Shown here piece by piece: positions 8,195-17,058 of a stretch of DNA of 64,000 nucleotides (position 1 is its first letter; each line of letters starts with the position of its first letter). Under the pieces are notes generated by a model. It ran no database searches and was not told the origin of the DNA. It saw nothing but the letters and a program-made list of their open reading frames with translations. This stretch comes from Lachnospiraceae bacterium. GTDB taxonomy: Bacteria; Bacillota; Clostridia; Lachnospirales; Lachnospiraceae. A program made the translations under genes and the position numbers. The DNA is taken from assembly GCA_900771195.1 (NCBI GenBank), contig CAAGMZ010000018.1, positions 11,526-75,525 of the forward strand, read 5' to 3'.

Positions 8195-9036
8195 TATGTC
8201 CTCCGTCCGCAGACAACTCTGTCAAGACCCGCCAGATCCTTTATGACTCTGATGTCTGCAAATTTATTTTCATTAAGCAGCTCAGACACTGCCCTGCCCT
8301 GATCATATCCGATTTCCATCATTATGATTCCTCCCGTGGCAAGGTAATCGCCTGCCTCACTTATAAGCCTTCTGTAAAAAAACAATCCGTCCTCATGCCC
8401 ATCCAGTGCAAGTCTCGGTTCACAATCCTTCACCTCGGAATCAAGCCCTTCCATAATCCCCGTAGGGATATACGGAGGATTTGATAAAATAACGTCATAC
8501 CTGCCGGATACATTTTCGTACATGTCGCTCTCAATAAATTCTATATTGTGGGCATGATTCTTTACAGCGTTGCGCCCTGCAACTTCAAGAGCCTTTTGTG
8601 ATATATCCGCCGCCACTGTTCTCCCGGCTTTTCCGAGAACCGAAACGCTGACAGCTATGCACCCTGAACCGGTGCACATATCAAGAACACTCTTAGTGTC
8701 ATCAATATATTTTAATGCCTCTTCAACAAGTACCTCCGTATCGAATCTGGGAATAAGCACATCAGGTGTTACATCAAATTCCATGCCCATAAAATACGCT
8801 TTTCCCGTAATATACTGGACAGGAATGTGACTGCATCTCTTGTCAATATATTCACTATAAACCGAAACTTTATCCGGGTCAGCAGGCAAATCGGCATCAA
8901 GAAGATATTTTGTCCGGTTAATTGGAAAAACAGCTTCCATAAGAAGCCACGCATCGTTTTCAGCCTCTTTTATACCTGCTTCAGCCAGTTTCCTGATACT
9001 GTCCGACAAAGCCTGCCTATAAGTCATCTGCCTCAT
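8194..9036 (-). CDS. prmC: Release factor glutamine N5-methyltransferase
   Basis: The 280-residue protein is a PrmC/HemK methyltransferase that uses SAM to methylate the GGQ glutamine of RF1/RF2. The catalytic NPPYIP motif is present, with SAM motif I as VLDMCTGSGCIAVS and the PRFDTEVLVE segment before it. The ATG at 9036 preceded by GAGGAAGAA gives the family's normal length; a second ATG three codons later is possible. It overlaps the end of the DUF1385 gene by 20 bp and its last base overlaps prfA, so the genes are translationally coupled. Confidence 0.95.
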   Translation of the reverse strand: MRQMTYRQALSDSIRKLAEAGIKEAENDAWLLMEAVFPINRTKYLLDADLPADPDKVSVYSEYIDKRCSHIPVQYITGKAYFMGMEFDVTPDVLIPRFDTEVLVEEALKYIDDTKSVLDMCTGSGCIAVSVSVLGKAGRTVAADISQKALEVAGRNAVKNHAHNIEFIESDMYENVSGRYDVILSNPPYIPTGIMEGLDSEVKDCEPRLALDGHEDGLFFYRRLISEAGDYLATGGIIMMEIGYDQGRAVSELLNENKFADIRVIKDLAGLDRVVCGRRT

Positions 9037-9979
9037 GGGATTCTTCCTCTGCTTTATCGCATTTGACACCAAAATTTTCCTCAAGATATCCTCTCCAGTC
9101 AAAAACAGCATTGACCGAAGCAATACCAACCTCTATCATATCATCATCAGGTTCCTTGGTTGTGAGCTTCTGAAGGGCAAGCCCCGGCTTAATAAAAAAA
9201 TTGACAACACAATTATCATGTGTTCCGGCAAACCTCAGAAGTTCATATGATATTCCGGCAATTACCGGAATAAGTACTATCCTTGCAAGAAGCCTGAGTA
9301 CTCTTGAGTCAAAACGCACGAACATAAGCACCAGAATGGATATACACATTACAAGCAGAAGAAAGCTTGTTCCGCACCGCTTATGCTCCTTGGAGCTCTT
9401 TTTTACATTCTCAACGGTAAGCTCAAGTCCATTCTCAAGACAGCTGATACATTTATGCTCTGCACCGTGATACATATATACTCTTTTTATATCCTTCATA
9501 AGAGATATAAGTGCCATGTACGCAACAAGAATGACAACCCTGATAATTCCTTCAATAAGTATTATCAGCGACTCCGATTTAATATACTTTCCTATAAGTA
9601 GTGACAGAAAATACGGACCTACCATAAATATTCCGATTGCCAGAACAACCGATACCAGCATGGTCACAACAGTGAATATGGTATCTGACTTTTTCTTCTG
9701 TTCAGGCGTTCTTGTATCCTCTTCCTCATCGTCATCATCATAGAATGACGCAGCATACATAAGTGTTGACATGCCAAGCACCAGTGAGTCTATAAAATTG
9801 ACTATGCCTCTGAAAAAAGGAAGTCTGAAGAACCTGCTTTTGCCTGCTATTCCTTTATATTCTTCTTTTTTAACTACTATATTTCCATCGGGTTTACGGA
9901 CCGCTACGCCGTACTGATCTTTATTTCTCATCATCACGCCTTCAAGAACGGCCTGCCCGCCTATTCCGGAGTATTTCAT
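9017..9979 (-). CDS. DUF1385 family membrane protein (YqhQ-like)
   Basis: The 320-residue protein begins with the conserved GIGGQAVLEGVMMR motif of DUF1385 and carries YHGAEHKCISCLENG, the family's second hallmark, with FVRFDSRVLRLLARIVLIPV later. Four to five TM helices are visible in the middle. The biochemical function is unknown, but the gene sits between rpmE and prmC in many Firmicutes, as here. The ATG at 9979 follows AAGGAGATTAT. An acidic run (DDDDEEEDTRTPEQ) separates the N-terminal part from the TM region. Confidence 0.9.
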   Translation of the reverse strand: MKYSGIGGQAVLEGVMMRNKDQYGVAVRKPDGNIVVKKEEYKGIAGKSRFFRLPFFRGIVNFIDSLVLGMSTLMYAASFYDDDDEEEDTRTPEQKKKSDTIFTVVTMLVSVVLAIGIFMVGPYFLSLLIGKYIKSESLIILIEGIIRVVILVAYMALISLMKDIKRVYMYHGAEHKCISCLENGLELTVENVKKSSKEHKRCGTSFLLLVMCISILVLMFVRFDSRVLRLLARIVLIPVIAGISYELLRFAGTHDNCVVNFFIKPGLALQKLTTKEPDDDMIEVGIASVNAVFDWRGYLEENFGVKCDKAEEESHEADDL

Positions 9980-10059
9980 ATAATCTCCTTTCATAACAAA
10001 ATGGGTTGAGACTGTGCACAATCTCAACCCTATTGTCTACCCTGATCAGACACCTGTTG

Positions 10060-10266
10060 TTAATTATTCTGTACGCCGTACTTCTTGTTGAACTTATCAA
10101 TACGTCCGCGTGCGGCTGCAGCCTTCTGCTGTCCTGTATAGAACGGATGGCACTTTGAGCAGATTTCAACATGGATTTCAGGCTTGGTTGAACCTGTTAC
10201 GAACTCGTTACCGCAGTTGCAGATAACCTTTGCCTGATAATACTCGGGATGGATTCCTTCTTTCAT
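10060..10266 (-). CDS. rpmE: 50S ribosomal protein L31, zinc-binding form
   Basis: The 68-residue protein begins MKEGIHPEYY and carries CNC (Cys16/Cys18) and CSKCHPFYTG, marking the zinc-containing C+ form of L31. It attaches to the 50S central protuberance and helps bridge the subunits. The start at 10266 follows AGAGGTGAAATT. It is driven by a strong promoter of its own and has an approximately 90-nt leader, which could hold an L31 autoregulatory structure, although I could not fold a convincing one by eye. Confidence 0.96.
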   Translation of the reverse strand: MKEGIHPEYYQAKVICNCGNEFVTGSTKPEIHVEICSKCHPFYTGQQKAAAARGRIDKFNKKYGVQNN

Positions 10267-10366
10267 AATTTCACCTCTCTGATTAAAATTCACTATGACT
10301 TGTCATTAAGACCTGTCGCCATAATAACAATTTTACATTGTATGCTGTCTGTTGCACAGCTTTTAA

Positions 10367-10395
10367 AGTATATCACATAGATGACGGAATTGCAA
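10367..10395 (-). promoter_or_regulatory. Promoter of rpmE
   Basis: On the minus strand, TTGCAA (10390-10395) and TATACT (10367-10372) are spaced exactly 17 bp. It starts 7 bp beyond the stop of the DHHW gene, so rpmE can be expressed independently of the upstream cassette. Confidence 0.75.
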
Positions 10396-10402
10396 CATAT
10401 TT

Positions 10403-11530
10403 TTACATTTTGTCCGGTTCAAGCACATCAGCCAGTGAATTGTCCTTAACTATGGAATTCACGCTGTATAAGAAAAGAACATCTGTAATATTATTTCTTT
10501 TGGCAGCTTCATATATGTCATCATAAAAATATCTGGGGTCAACCACTATTATATTGTCATAATACGGTGTCAGCATCGGCACAAAGCAGTTTGCAAAAGA
10601 ATCCTTTATAATCAGGAGATTCTTCCCCGTCCCGGCTGTTGTGGCAATGTTGACCTGCGAATAATTGCCACCCATGAACACAAGATACTTGTCCTTCTCC
10701 TTAAGCTTTTCTTCATCAAAAAGCGTTGTTGTCTTTCTGGTATCCTCAACATAATTGACCACATATGTTCCCTCGCTCTCCTTGGGCACGCATATGTTTA
10801 CCACATCATCTGATGTATATACTCCGCTGTTGGAGGCCTGTGTTCCCTTAAAGCCTGATGCCACACAGTATGTCTCATAATCACTGTCGTTTACGGTAAG
10901 TCCCTCTGCCGAAGCAAATTCCTTAAATGCCAGATATGCCCCCTCTACCGTCCAGTGGTGGTCTGTCTTATAATAGAGCTTTTGAGTCCTGTTTTCATAA
11001 AGCGTATCGTATACATCAATCTTGTCAACCTTATCGGAAAGCATGGAATACATTGCATCTATCATTGATTTCTGTGTACTCTTCACGCCATACGGAAGCT
11101 TGTCCTCATATATTGAGATTGAATCAGGAACAGCCATAAACTTCACATTCACGCCTTCAAGTGAATCTGCAAAGGTATTTACAGAGTTCATTATCTCCTC
11201 TGCCCTGTCAGCATCAAACTCATTTTCCCCGGCAATCAGGTAACCGCCTTCACCAAGATACACCCCGTTCATTTCCTTCTGTCCCATAAGTCTCAAGGAG
11301 TTTGTCTTAAGCACTATGCAGGCATCTCTTGCCGGAAACTGGTCGGTCATATATGTCTCGAAGTCTTCCATAAAGCTTCCGTCCATGATTGATGCAAATG
11401 TAATTTTCGGAAATGATGACAGATACCTGTTCTCATTGTCGGAGAAGGTTCTGTCCTTTGAAAAAATCATCCACACAGGAACAATACACAGCACAGCTAT
11501 AAAAATTATACGGATAAATCTCTTTCTCAT
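10403..11530 (-). CDS. DHHW family protein (AlgX/AlgJ-like O-acetylation partner)
   Basis: The 375-residue protein has an N-terminal signal anchor (about residues 6-23) and the eponymous motif YYKTDHHWTVEGAY with DHHW at residues 190-193, plus a later IIKDSFANCF segment typical of the SGNH-like fold of AlgX/AlgJ. Proteins of this type work outside the membrane with an MBOAT partner to transfer acyl (usually acetyl) groups onto exported polysaccharide. The MBOAT gene lies 14 bp upstream in the same operon, which supports this. The ATG at 11530 follows AGGAATAAAGC. Confidence 0.88.
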   Translation of the reverse strand: MRKRFIRIIFIAVLCIVPVWMIFSKDRTFSDNENRYLSSFPKITFASIMDGSFMEDFETYMTDQFPARDACIVLKTNSLRLMGQKEMNGVYLGEGGYLIAGENEFDADRAEEIMNSVNTFADSLEGVNVKFMAVPDSISIYEDKLPYGVKSTQKSMIDAMYSMLSDKVDKIDVYDTLYENRTQKLYYKTDHHWTVEGAYLAFKEFASAEGLTVNDSDYETYCVASGFKGTQASNSGVYTSDDVVNICVPKESEGTYVVNYVEDTRKTTTLFDEEKLKEKDKYLVFMGGNYSQVNIATTAGTGKNLLIIKDSFANCFVPMLTPYYDNIIVVDPRYFYDDIYEAAKRNNITDVLFLYSVNSIVKDNSLADVLEPDKM

Positions 11531-11544
11531 GCTTTATTCCTTTA

Positions 11545-12909
11545 CTAAAACCTGAAATACAAAAACGGATTATAGCTTTCACTGACAAGGAATGCCACTG
11601 AAAGCACTGCCAGAAGCAGGCACACAAGCCATCCCAGGACTGACGGTGCCTTCTGTTTTTCCCCCGGCTTTATAAATGCCGCAAGAAATCCTATAATCAT
11701 AATGATTCCGTATCCGGCAAGATAGAACAGGGCTGTGCTGTCAGCACAGATTCCCGTGGTTCCGAACATGGTGCCGATGTATGCAACCGCATCCTTCAAC
11801 GATTCACTAAAGAACAGTACCCAGCCGATAATAACCAGTACGAATGTTACCAGCCAGTTGATGAACGCGGGAAGCTTTTCCTTAACTTTTTTAAATACGA
11901 ATTTCTCCAATATAAGAAGTATCCCGTAATAAAGCCCCCAGGCGACAAAATTCCACGCCGCCCCGTGCCATAAGCCTGTCATCATCCACACAATCAGCAG
12001 ATTAAATATCTGTCTTGCCGGTCCTTTTCTGTTACCGCCAAGCGGAATGTAAAGGTACTCACGGAACCATGTTCCTAATGATATATGCCATCTTCTCCAG
12101 AATTCCGTTATGCTCTGTGAGCAGTATGGCGCATCGAAGTTCTTGGGGAAATTAAACCCAAGCATTTTGCCCAGCCCGATTGCCATATCTGAATATCCCG
12201 AAAAATCATTGTATATCTGCAGCGTATACGCAATTGCGCCAAGCCATGCCGTAAGTACAGATCTGTCTGAAATTCCGAGCACCTCCGTATGGAGCCCTCC
12301 GATTACATTTGCCAGAATAACCTTTTTGGCAAGACCTTTTACAAATATAAGTATCCCGTTACCCATATCGTGGCTCGAGAATCTGCGCACCGTAAGCTGC
12401 TTTTCGATGTCTCCGTACTTGACGATAGGTCCTGCAATAAGCTGCGGGAACATCGTTATATATACCGCAAAAGGAATGATGCTCTTCTGCGCTTTGCTTT
12501 CTCCCCTGTACACATCGATTATGTATGACATTGCCTGAAATGTATAAAAAGAAATTCCGATAGGCAGAGCAAGCTCTTTATTCCGGATAGACAGTCCTGT
12601 GATGGAATTTATCGTATCAATCAGAAGACCGGAATATTTAAAATATCCGAGTATGAGCAGATTTACCACTATTCCCAGAACCAAAGCCGGTTTCTTATTG
12701 GTACTGCGCTCTATATCCTGCCCTATCAGGTAATTGAAAAATATGCTGATTATCATCAGCAGTATATAAACAGGCTCTCCCCATGCATAGAATATGAGAC
12801 TTGCAATAAGAAGAATAATATTTTTCCAGGTAATGTCCCTGCACAGGTAATATAATATGAGCACTATTGGCAGGAAAACAAATAAAAATGTAAGACTGCT
12901 GAATACCAC
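11545..12909 (-). CDS. MBOAT family membrane O-acyltransferase (AlgI/DltB-like)
   Basis: The 454-residue polytopic protein has about 10-12 TM helices and the MBOAT hallmarks: FWRRWHISLGTWFREYLYIP with His275, and TGLWHGAAWNF with the presumed catalytic His315. The family passes acyl groups across the membrane to extracellular polymers. It lies between a DUF4358 lipoprotein-like gene and the DHHW gene, the usual partners. The start is GTG at 12909, supported by AGGAG 7 nt upstream. DltB is less likely because there are no dltA/C genes nearby. Confidence 0.92.
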   Translation of the reverse strand: MVFSSLTFLFVFLPIVLILYYLCRDITWKNIILLIASLIFYAWGEPVYILLMIISIFFNYLIGQDIERSTNKKPALVLGIVVNLLILGYFKYSGLLIDTINSITGLSIRNKELALPIGISFYTFQAMSYIIDVYRGESKAQKSIIPFAVYITMFPQLIAGPIVKYGDIEKQLTVRRFSSHDMGNGILIFVKGLAKKVILANVIGGLHTEVLGISDRSVLTAWLGAIAYTLQIYNDFSGYSDMAIGLGKMLGFNFPKNFDAPYCSQSITEFWRRWHISLGTWFREYLYIPLGGNRKGPARQIFNLLIVWMMTGLWHGAAWNFVAWGLYYGILLILEKFVFKKVKEKLPAFINWLVTFVLVIIGWVLFFSESLKDAVAYIGTMFGTTGICADSTALFYLAGYGIIMIIGFLAAFIKPGEKQKAPSVLGWLVCLLLAVLSVAFLVSESYNPFLYFRF

Positions 12910-12918
12910 CTGTCGCTC

Positions 12919-13392
12919 CTAACCTGTAATACAATCGGTAAGTGCCTTCTCTACTGACCCGGCATTATCCGAAACTACATATATAAAATAATTGCCCTTC
13001 TGTTCAATGACGCAGTCTGACAGAAGTCTGTACTGATCGGGTGCGTATGACTTGAACAACTCCATATCGGAAGTTCTTCTGCTTTTGACCGTCTTCTCCA
13101 CGTCTTTCCCCTGAGATGAATCTGAAAGCTTTATTATAAGGACTTTTTCACAGTCCATCACTGACTGGTGTCCATAATAAATGACCCCGTCATAGTCATT
13201 GGCATTGAGCCCGAAATCTTTCTTGAACTGAGAATTTCCAAACCTCTCCATTTCTGCCAGATCAGCCTCTTCCGACAGGCATGCCACAATTTCTTCTACA
13301 TTTACGTCTATGTATTTGTCCCTGTTATTGATAAAAAATATAAACATCATAAGACAACAGAGTACGATTATTTCTTTAAACCTAATCGACAT
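12919..13392 (-). CDS. DUF4358 domain protein, membrane-anchored
   Basis: The 157-residue protein has one N-terminal TM anchor (residues 7-22, rich in I/L/F) and an extracellular DUF4358-like domain ending in NYFIYVVSDNAGSVEKAL. The function is unknown; the family is frequent in Firmicutes next to MBOAT/DHHW genes. The start codon lies 11 bp inside the upstream SGNH gene and the stop is 9 bp before the MBOAT gene, so the cassette is tightly coupled. Confidence 0.75.
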   Translation of the reverse strand: MSIRFKEIIVLCCLMMFIFFINNRDKYIDVNVEEIVACLSEEADLAEMERFGNSQFKKDFGLNANDYDGVIYYGHQSVMDCEKVLIIKLSDSSQGKDVEKTVKSRRTSDMELFKSYAPDQYRLLSDCVIEQKGNYFIYVVSDNAGSVEKALTDCITG

Positions 13393-14290
13393 TGTAAATC
13401 CCCATTTCCCTGATCAGATTGTCAATCCACATAACATACAGCTTTTTCTGTACATGAATTCCGTCACCCGCATAAAGCTCCGGATGTGATGCAAACAGCT
13501 CTGAATCCTCATTATATCCCACACCGAGTTCAACGCACATGCTGCGCAGCTTTTTGTTATATTTTTCCGCATATGCCAATCGTGCATTCTGCTGAACCGC
13601 ACTTTCCTGAACAGGCATCAGTCCGCATACGACTATCCTTATTCCCGGAACGCCTTCTTTTATCTTTTGTATGCATTCTTTATATCTGTTAATAAATGCA
13701 TCTGTGACAAAATCATCAGGGTCCATTTCGTTGAGACCATAGTGAAGAACAAGAAACTTAGGATTGTAACTGATTATTGCATCTGTGTTGTCATAAAGAT
13801 GAGTCTGCAGAAACGCTCCGACTGTGGCAATAACATTTCCCTCATCTGCCAGCTTAAAATCCCTGAACCCCGTCATTATGGAGTCTCCCACAAACAGCGT
13901 GTCCGAAAAGACTTCCTTGGTTGAGACAGTTCCGGATGCCACATCATCTGCTGCCTTCTCTGCCTTTTCATGATTAAACGTCCAGGGCACATAGCAGTCC
14001 AGATTGCTTCCGTAAAATTTCTCAACTCCCAGTTCTTTCTCCTCTGAAGTCTCATCCGGTAACGGGACATATGTCTCTCCCGGCAAATCTTCCTGGCTTC
14101 CCGAAGAACTATTTATCCGGTTCTCAATTTCACGCACATCAGCATTTCCGGCAGCAGCCAGATATGCCTGACCCTCAGCAGTATTCACTTTTGTCTCATT
14201 CTTACCGTTTGCGGTGAGAACGCTCATTGCTATCACAAACGTTATTGCAACAGCTATCAGAATCTGCGGTATTAAACTTCCCTTTTTCAT
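13382..14290 (-). CDS. SGNH/GDSL hydrolase-like secreted protein (second copy)
   Basis: The 302-residue protein has a signal anchor (about residues 8-25), a low-complexity linker, then an SGNH hydrolase domain: block I VGDSIMTGF with the nucleophile Ser, block III-like HYGLNEMD with Asn, and block V GDGIHVQKKLY with Asp and His. The catalytic set is therefore complete. Extracellular SGNH enzymes acetylate or deacetylate glycans. It is adjacent (1 bp) to a diverged paralogue and upstream of the DUF4358-MBOAT-DHHW genes. Confidence 0.85.
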   Translation of the reverse strand: MKKGSLIPQILIAVAITFVIAMSVLTANGKNETKVNTAEGQAYLAAAGNADVREIENRINSSSGSQEDLPGETYVPLPDETSEEKELGVEKFYGSNLDCYVPWTFNHEKAEKAADDVASGTVSTKEVFSDTLFVGDSIMTGFRDFKLADEGNVIATVGAFLQTHLYDNTDAIISYNPKFLVLHYGLNEMDPDDFVTDAFINRYKECIQKIKEGVPGIRIVVCGLMPVQESAVQQNARLAYAEKYNKKLRSMCVELGVGYNEDSELFASHPELYAGDGIHVQKKLYVMWIDNLIREMGIYNVD

Positions 14291-14291
14291 T

Positions 14292-15365
14292 TTAAATCCC
14301 CATTACTTCAATCAGATTTTCCATCCAGTAATAACGGTAAAAATCCCCTGTGAGATGCAATCCGTCATCGCCAAAAACATTGTTGTTCTTAAGCATATAC
14401 TCATTATCACTGATGTACTCGATTCCAAGCTCCATGCACATCTCAACAAGATCATAGTCGTACTCATTTATATACATAAATCTTGCCTGTGACCCAAAGA
14501 TGCTGTAGCTCACGGGAAACACTCCGCTCACGATAATCCTCAGATGCGGCAGCGATGCTTTAAGCCTTGCCAGCAAATCTTTATACTGACTTATCCTGTA
14601 TGCACGCTCTGACGCACTTACGGAAAGTGTGTTTATCCCGTAATGCACTATTATCGAATCACAGTTGCTGGCAGCCATGATAACTCTGTCAAAATTCTTA
14701 TCGAACCAGTCATAGCTCTCACCTATCTTGGCTACGATTCTTGCATCGCTTAAGATTCCGTAGGAGACGATTCCCACAATCTGCGAATCCCCTGTAAATG
14801 CCACACGCTCAAATGCCTCTTCAAAGGAAAGCTCACCGTTTCTCAATTTTTCAGCCTTGGCTGCTGCTGCCTCCTTGTCAACATATTGGAGTATGTAATT
14901 GGGCGGGTACGGAAGAGTGCGTATGTTCACCGCATTCACATCAACAGATGCCTTCCGGCCCATATACTCAAATTCAAATGTATTTTCTCCCTCCGCAAGT
15001 CTGAAATCATCCGAGAGCTGGTCACATGTGTAATCTGTGACAATTTGAATATTTCCATTTTCATCCATAAGCTGTACGGTAAAATTTTCGGCAATGGCCT
15101 GTCCGCCTGCATAAAGAGGCTCTCCATTGTACAATGCCATAAGCTTTCCATCCTTCACCGGCTCCACAACATCATTGTCCACCAATATCACATCCGTCCG
15201 GCTCTCTGTTTCATTCCGAGTCGTGTCTGTGTCAAAAATAATATCCGTAAAAAGTATCAGGCACAAAAGCACAACGGTAAATGCAAGAACCGTTCCGAGA
15301 ACAGCAACTAAAGCTATCTTGGCCTTGTATGCCCCGTTCTTTTTTTTATGGGATTTACTACTCAT
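14292..15365 (-). CDS. SGNH/GDSL hydrolase-like secreted protein (first copy)
   Basis: The 357-residue protein has a lysine-rich cytoplasmic tip, one TM anchor at about residues 15-38, an extracellular beta-rich region of about 100 residues resembling a cadherin-like/Ig-like fold, and an SGNH domain with FTGDSQIVG (block I Ser), HYGINTLS (Asn) and GDDGLHLTGDFY (Asp, His). It is longer than its neighbour because of the extra N-terminal region. It starts 12 bp after rho. The two SGNH proteins may act on different positions or in opposite directions; this is inference. Confidence 0.83.
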   Translation of the reverse strand: MSSKSHKKKNGAYKAKIALVAVLGTVLAFTVVLLCLILFTDIIFDTDTTRNETESRTDVILVDNDVVEPVKDGKLMALYNGEPLYAGGQAIAENFTVQLMDENGNIQIVTDYTCDQLSDDFRLAEGENTFEFEYMGRKASVDVNAVNIRTLPYPPNYILQYVDKEAAAAKAEKLRNGELSFEEAFERVAFTGDSQIVGIVSYGILSDARIVAKIGESYDWFDKNFDRVIMAASNCDSIIVHYGINTLSVSASERAYRISQYKDLLARLKASLPHLRIIVSGVFPVSYSIFGSQARFMYINEYDYDLVEMCMELGIEYISDNEYMLKNNNVFGDDGLHLTGDFYRYYWMENLIEVMGI

Positions 15366-15377
15366 TGCTATCTCCCG

Positions 15378-16826
15378 CTATACCAGTCTTGTTTTCTTCA
15401 CTATCTGGCACAGCTCAACATTGTTTCTTGTCTTGGAGAACAAATCGATTATCCTCTCAACGGCATCATCTGATCTCAGTCCGTTAAGTGCTTTTCTCAT
15501 TATATCGACTGCCTCCTGCTCTTCTCTCGTAAGAAGAAGGTCTTCGCGCCTTGTTCCTGACTTCACAATATCTATTGCAGGGAATATTCTCTTCTCCGAA
15601 AGCTTTCTGTCAAGCACAAGCTCCATATTACCTGTTCCCTTAAATTCCTCGTACACCACATCGTCCATCTTGCTGCCGGTATCCACAAGTGCCGTTGCAA
15701 GTATGGTGAGTGAGCCGCCTTCACGCATGTTACGTGCAGCTCCGAAAAACTTTTTGGGCATGTGAAGAGCTGCCGGGTCAAGACCTCCGGAAAGAGTACG
15801 TCCGCTGGGAGCAATTACGATATTGTACGCTCTCGTCAGCCTTGTAATGCTGTCCAGAAGTATGCACACATCCCTGCCGTGCTCAACGAGTCTCTTGGCT
15901 CTCTCAATAACCATTTCCGAAACTCTCTTGTGATGTTCCGGAAGTTCATCGAAAGTAGAGTATATAACCTCCACATTACTGCCTTCAATCGACTCTTTTA
16001 TGTCCGTAACTTCCTCCGGACGCTCATCTATCAAAAGAATTATCAGGTGCATTTCCTTGTTGTTGGTAGTGATTGATTTGGCAACCTGCTTTAAGAGCGT
16101 GGTCTTTCCTGCCTTGGGAGGTGACACGATCATGCCTCTCTGGCCCTTTCCTATCGGAGAGATAAGATCTACTATCCTCATTGCCGTACTGCTTTTGGAT
16201 GTCTCGAGATGTATCCTCTCATCAGGGAATATGGGCGTAAGCCTTTCAAAAGCCACACGCTTAGGTATATCTGACGGACTGTATCCGTTTACTGATTTGA
16301 TAACAAGCAGCGCACTGAACTTTTCGTTCTGGTTCTTGATTTTCTTGAGACCGTTAATTATATCTCCGGTCTTAAGACCAAATCTCTTTATCTGTGCAGG
16401 TGAAACGTATACGTCATTATCTCCCGGCATATAATTGGCACAACGTATGAATCCGTATCCGTCCTGCATTACTTCGAGAATTCCGTTGGCATCTGAATGC
16501 GTATCAACAAGCGCCGGGTCGTATTCCTGTCTGTAGGGGTCATCCGGCTGTCCAAATATTGCCAGCTTCTTCTCAGGTTTTTCTGCTTTGGCATTTACGG
16601 CTTCGCTTTTTTCTTCCTGGGAATGAGCAGGAACATTCTTTTTCTCCCGGTTGTTCTCCGTACTTGTGTCGTGCTCCTTTCTTGCGGTTGCTCCTTCATC
16701 ATCCGCTGCCGCAAGTATGGCATCAATGAGGTCGCTTTTACGCATAACCGTGACATTCTTAACACCCTTGTCTCTGGCAATATCTCTAAGCACAGATACT
16801 GAAAGCGTTTCAAGTTTTTCTCTCAT
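15378..16826 (-). CDS. rho: Transcription termination factor Rho
   Basis: The 482-residue hexameric RNA helicase terminates transcription. It has an N-terminal SAP-like helical domain (residues 1-40), a charged linker of about 75 residues rich in E/K, the cold-shock-like RNA-binding domain (GILEVMQDGYGFIRC), Walker A SPPKAGKTTLLK, Walker B LLDSITRL and the Q/R-loop SGGLDPAALHMPKKFFGAARN. The linker makes it longer than E. coli Rho, as common in Clostridia. The ATG at 16826 follows AAGGAGATATTTCC. The leader carries a GCGCC/GGCGC hairpin. The SGNH genes follow only 12 bp downstream. Confidence 0.97.
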   Translation of the reverse strand: MREKLETLSVSVLRDIARDKGVKNVTVMRKSDLIDAILAAADDEGATARKEHDTSTENNREKKNVPAHSQEEKSEAVNAKAEKPEKKLAIFGQPDDPYRQEYDPALVDTHSDANGILEVMQDGYGFIRCANYMPGDNDVYVSPAQIKRFGLKTGDIINGLKKIKNQNEKFSALLVIKSVNGYSPSDIPKRVAFERLTPIFPDERIHLETSKSSTAMRIVDLISPIGKGQRGMIVSPPKAGKTTLLKQVAKSITTNNKEMHLIILLIDERPEEVTDIKESIEGSNVEVIYSTFDELPEHHKRVSEMVIERAKRLVEHGRDVCILLDSITRLTRAYNIVIAPSGRTLSGGLDPAALHMPKKFFGAARNMREGGSLTILATALVDTGSKMDDVVYEEFKGTGNMELVLDRKLSEKRIFPAIDIVKSGTRREDLLLTREEQEAVDIMRKALNGLRSDDAVERIIDLFSKTRNNVELCQIVKKTRLV

Positions 16827-16933
16827 GGAAATATCTCCTTCTCTTCTACGCGCCCAACCGGCGCCCTGATTATTCTCTGGGGGTAAAAGCTTTCGCTTCA
16901 ACATGAACTGTCATGAACAATATTACTGAGGTT

Positions 16934-16962
16934 ATCTTACTCCTTTTTGTTTAATGTGTCAA
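16934..16962 (-). promoter_or_regulatory. Promoter of rho
   Basis: On the minus strand, TTGACA (16957-16962) and TAAGAT (16934-16939) are separated by 17 bp. It gives a leader of about 100 nt. Confidence 0.7.
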
Positions 16963-16991
16963 TAAGCTCCTTCTTTACGGCTTTATACATT

Positions 16992-17020
16992 TTGACACCC
17001 GAAAGGATTTATGATACTAT
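16992..17020 (+). promoter_or_regulatory. Promoter of the malic enzyme gene
   Basis: TTGACA (16992-16997) and TACTAT (17015-17020) are spaced 17 bp. It diverges from the rho promoter with 29 bp between the -35 boxes. Confidence 0.72.
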
Positions 17021-17058
17021 GTTGGTTATCAAATATTTCGTAAAGGAAGTACTTTATA

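Noticed and set aside
10267..10366. Ribosomal L31 leader autoregulatory motif in the rpmE leader
   Set aside because: Only short hairpins could be drawn by hand (for example GCTGT/ACAGC); no convincing match to the known Firmicutes L31 leader structure.
16830..16870. Hairpin GCGCC/GGCGC in the rho leader as a riboswitch
   Set aside because: Short isolated stem only; no conserved aptamer features and no anti-terminator alternative.
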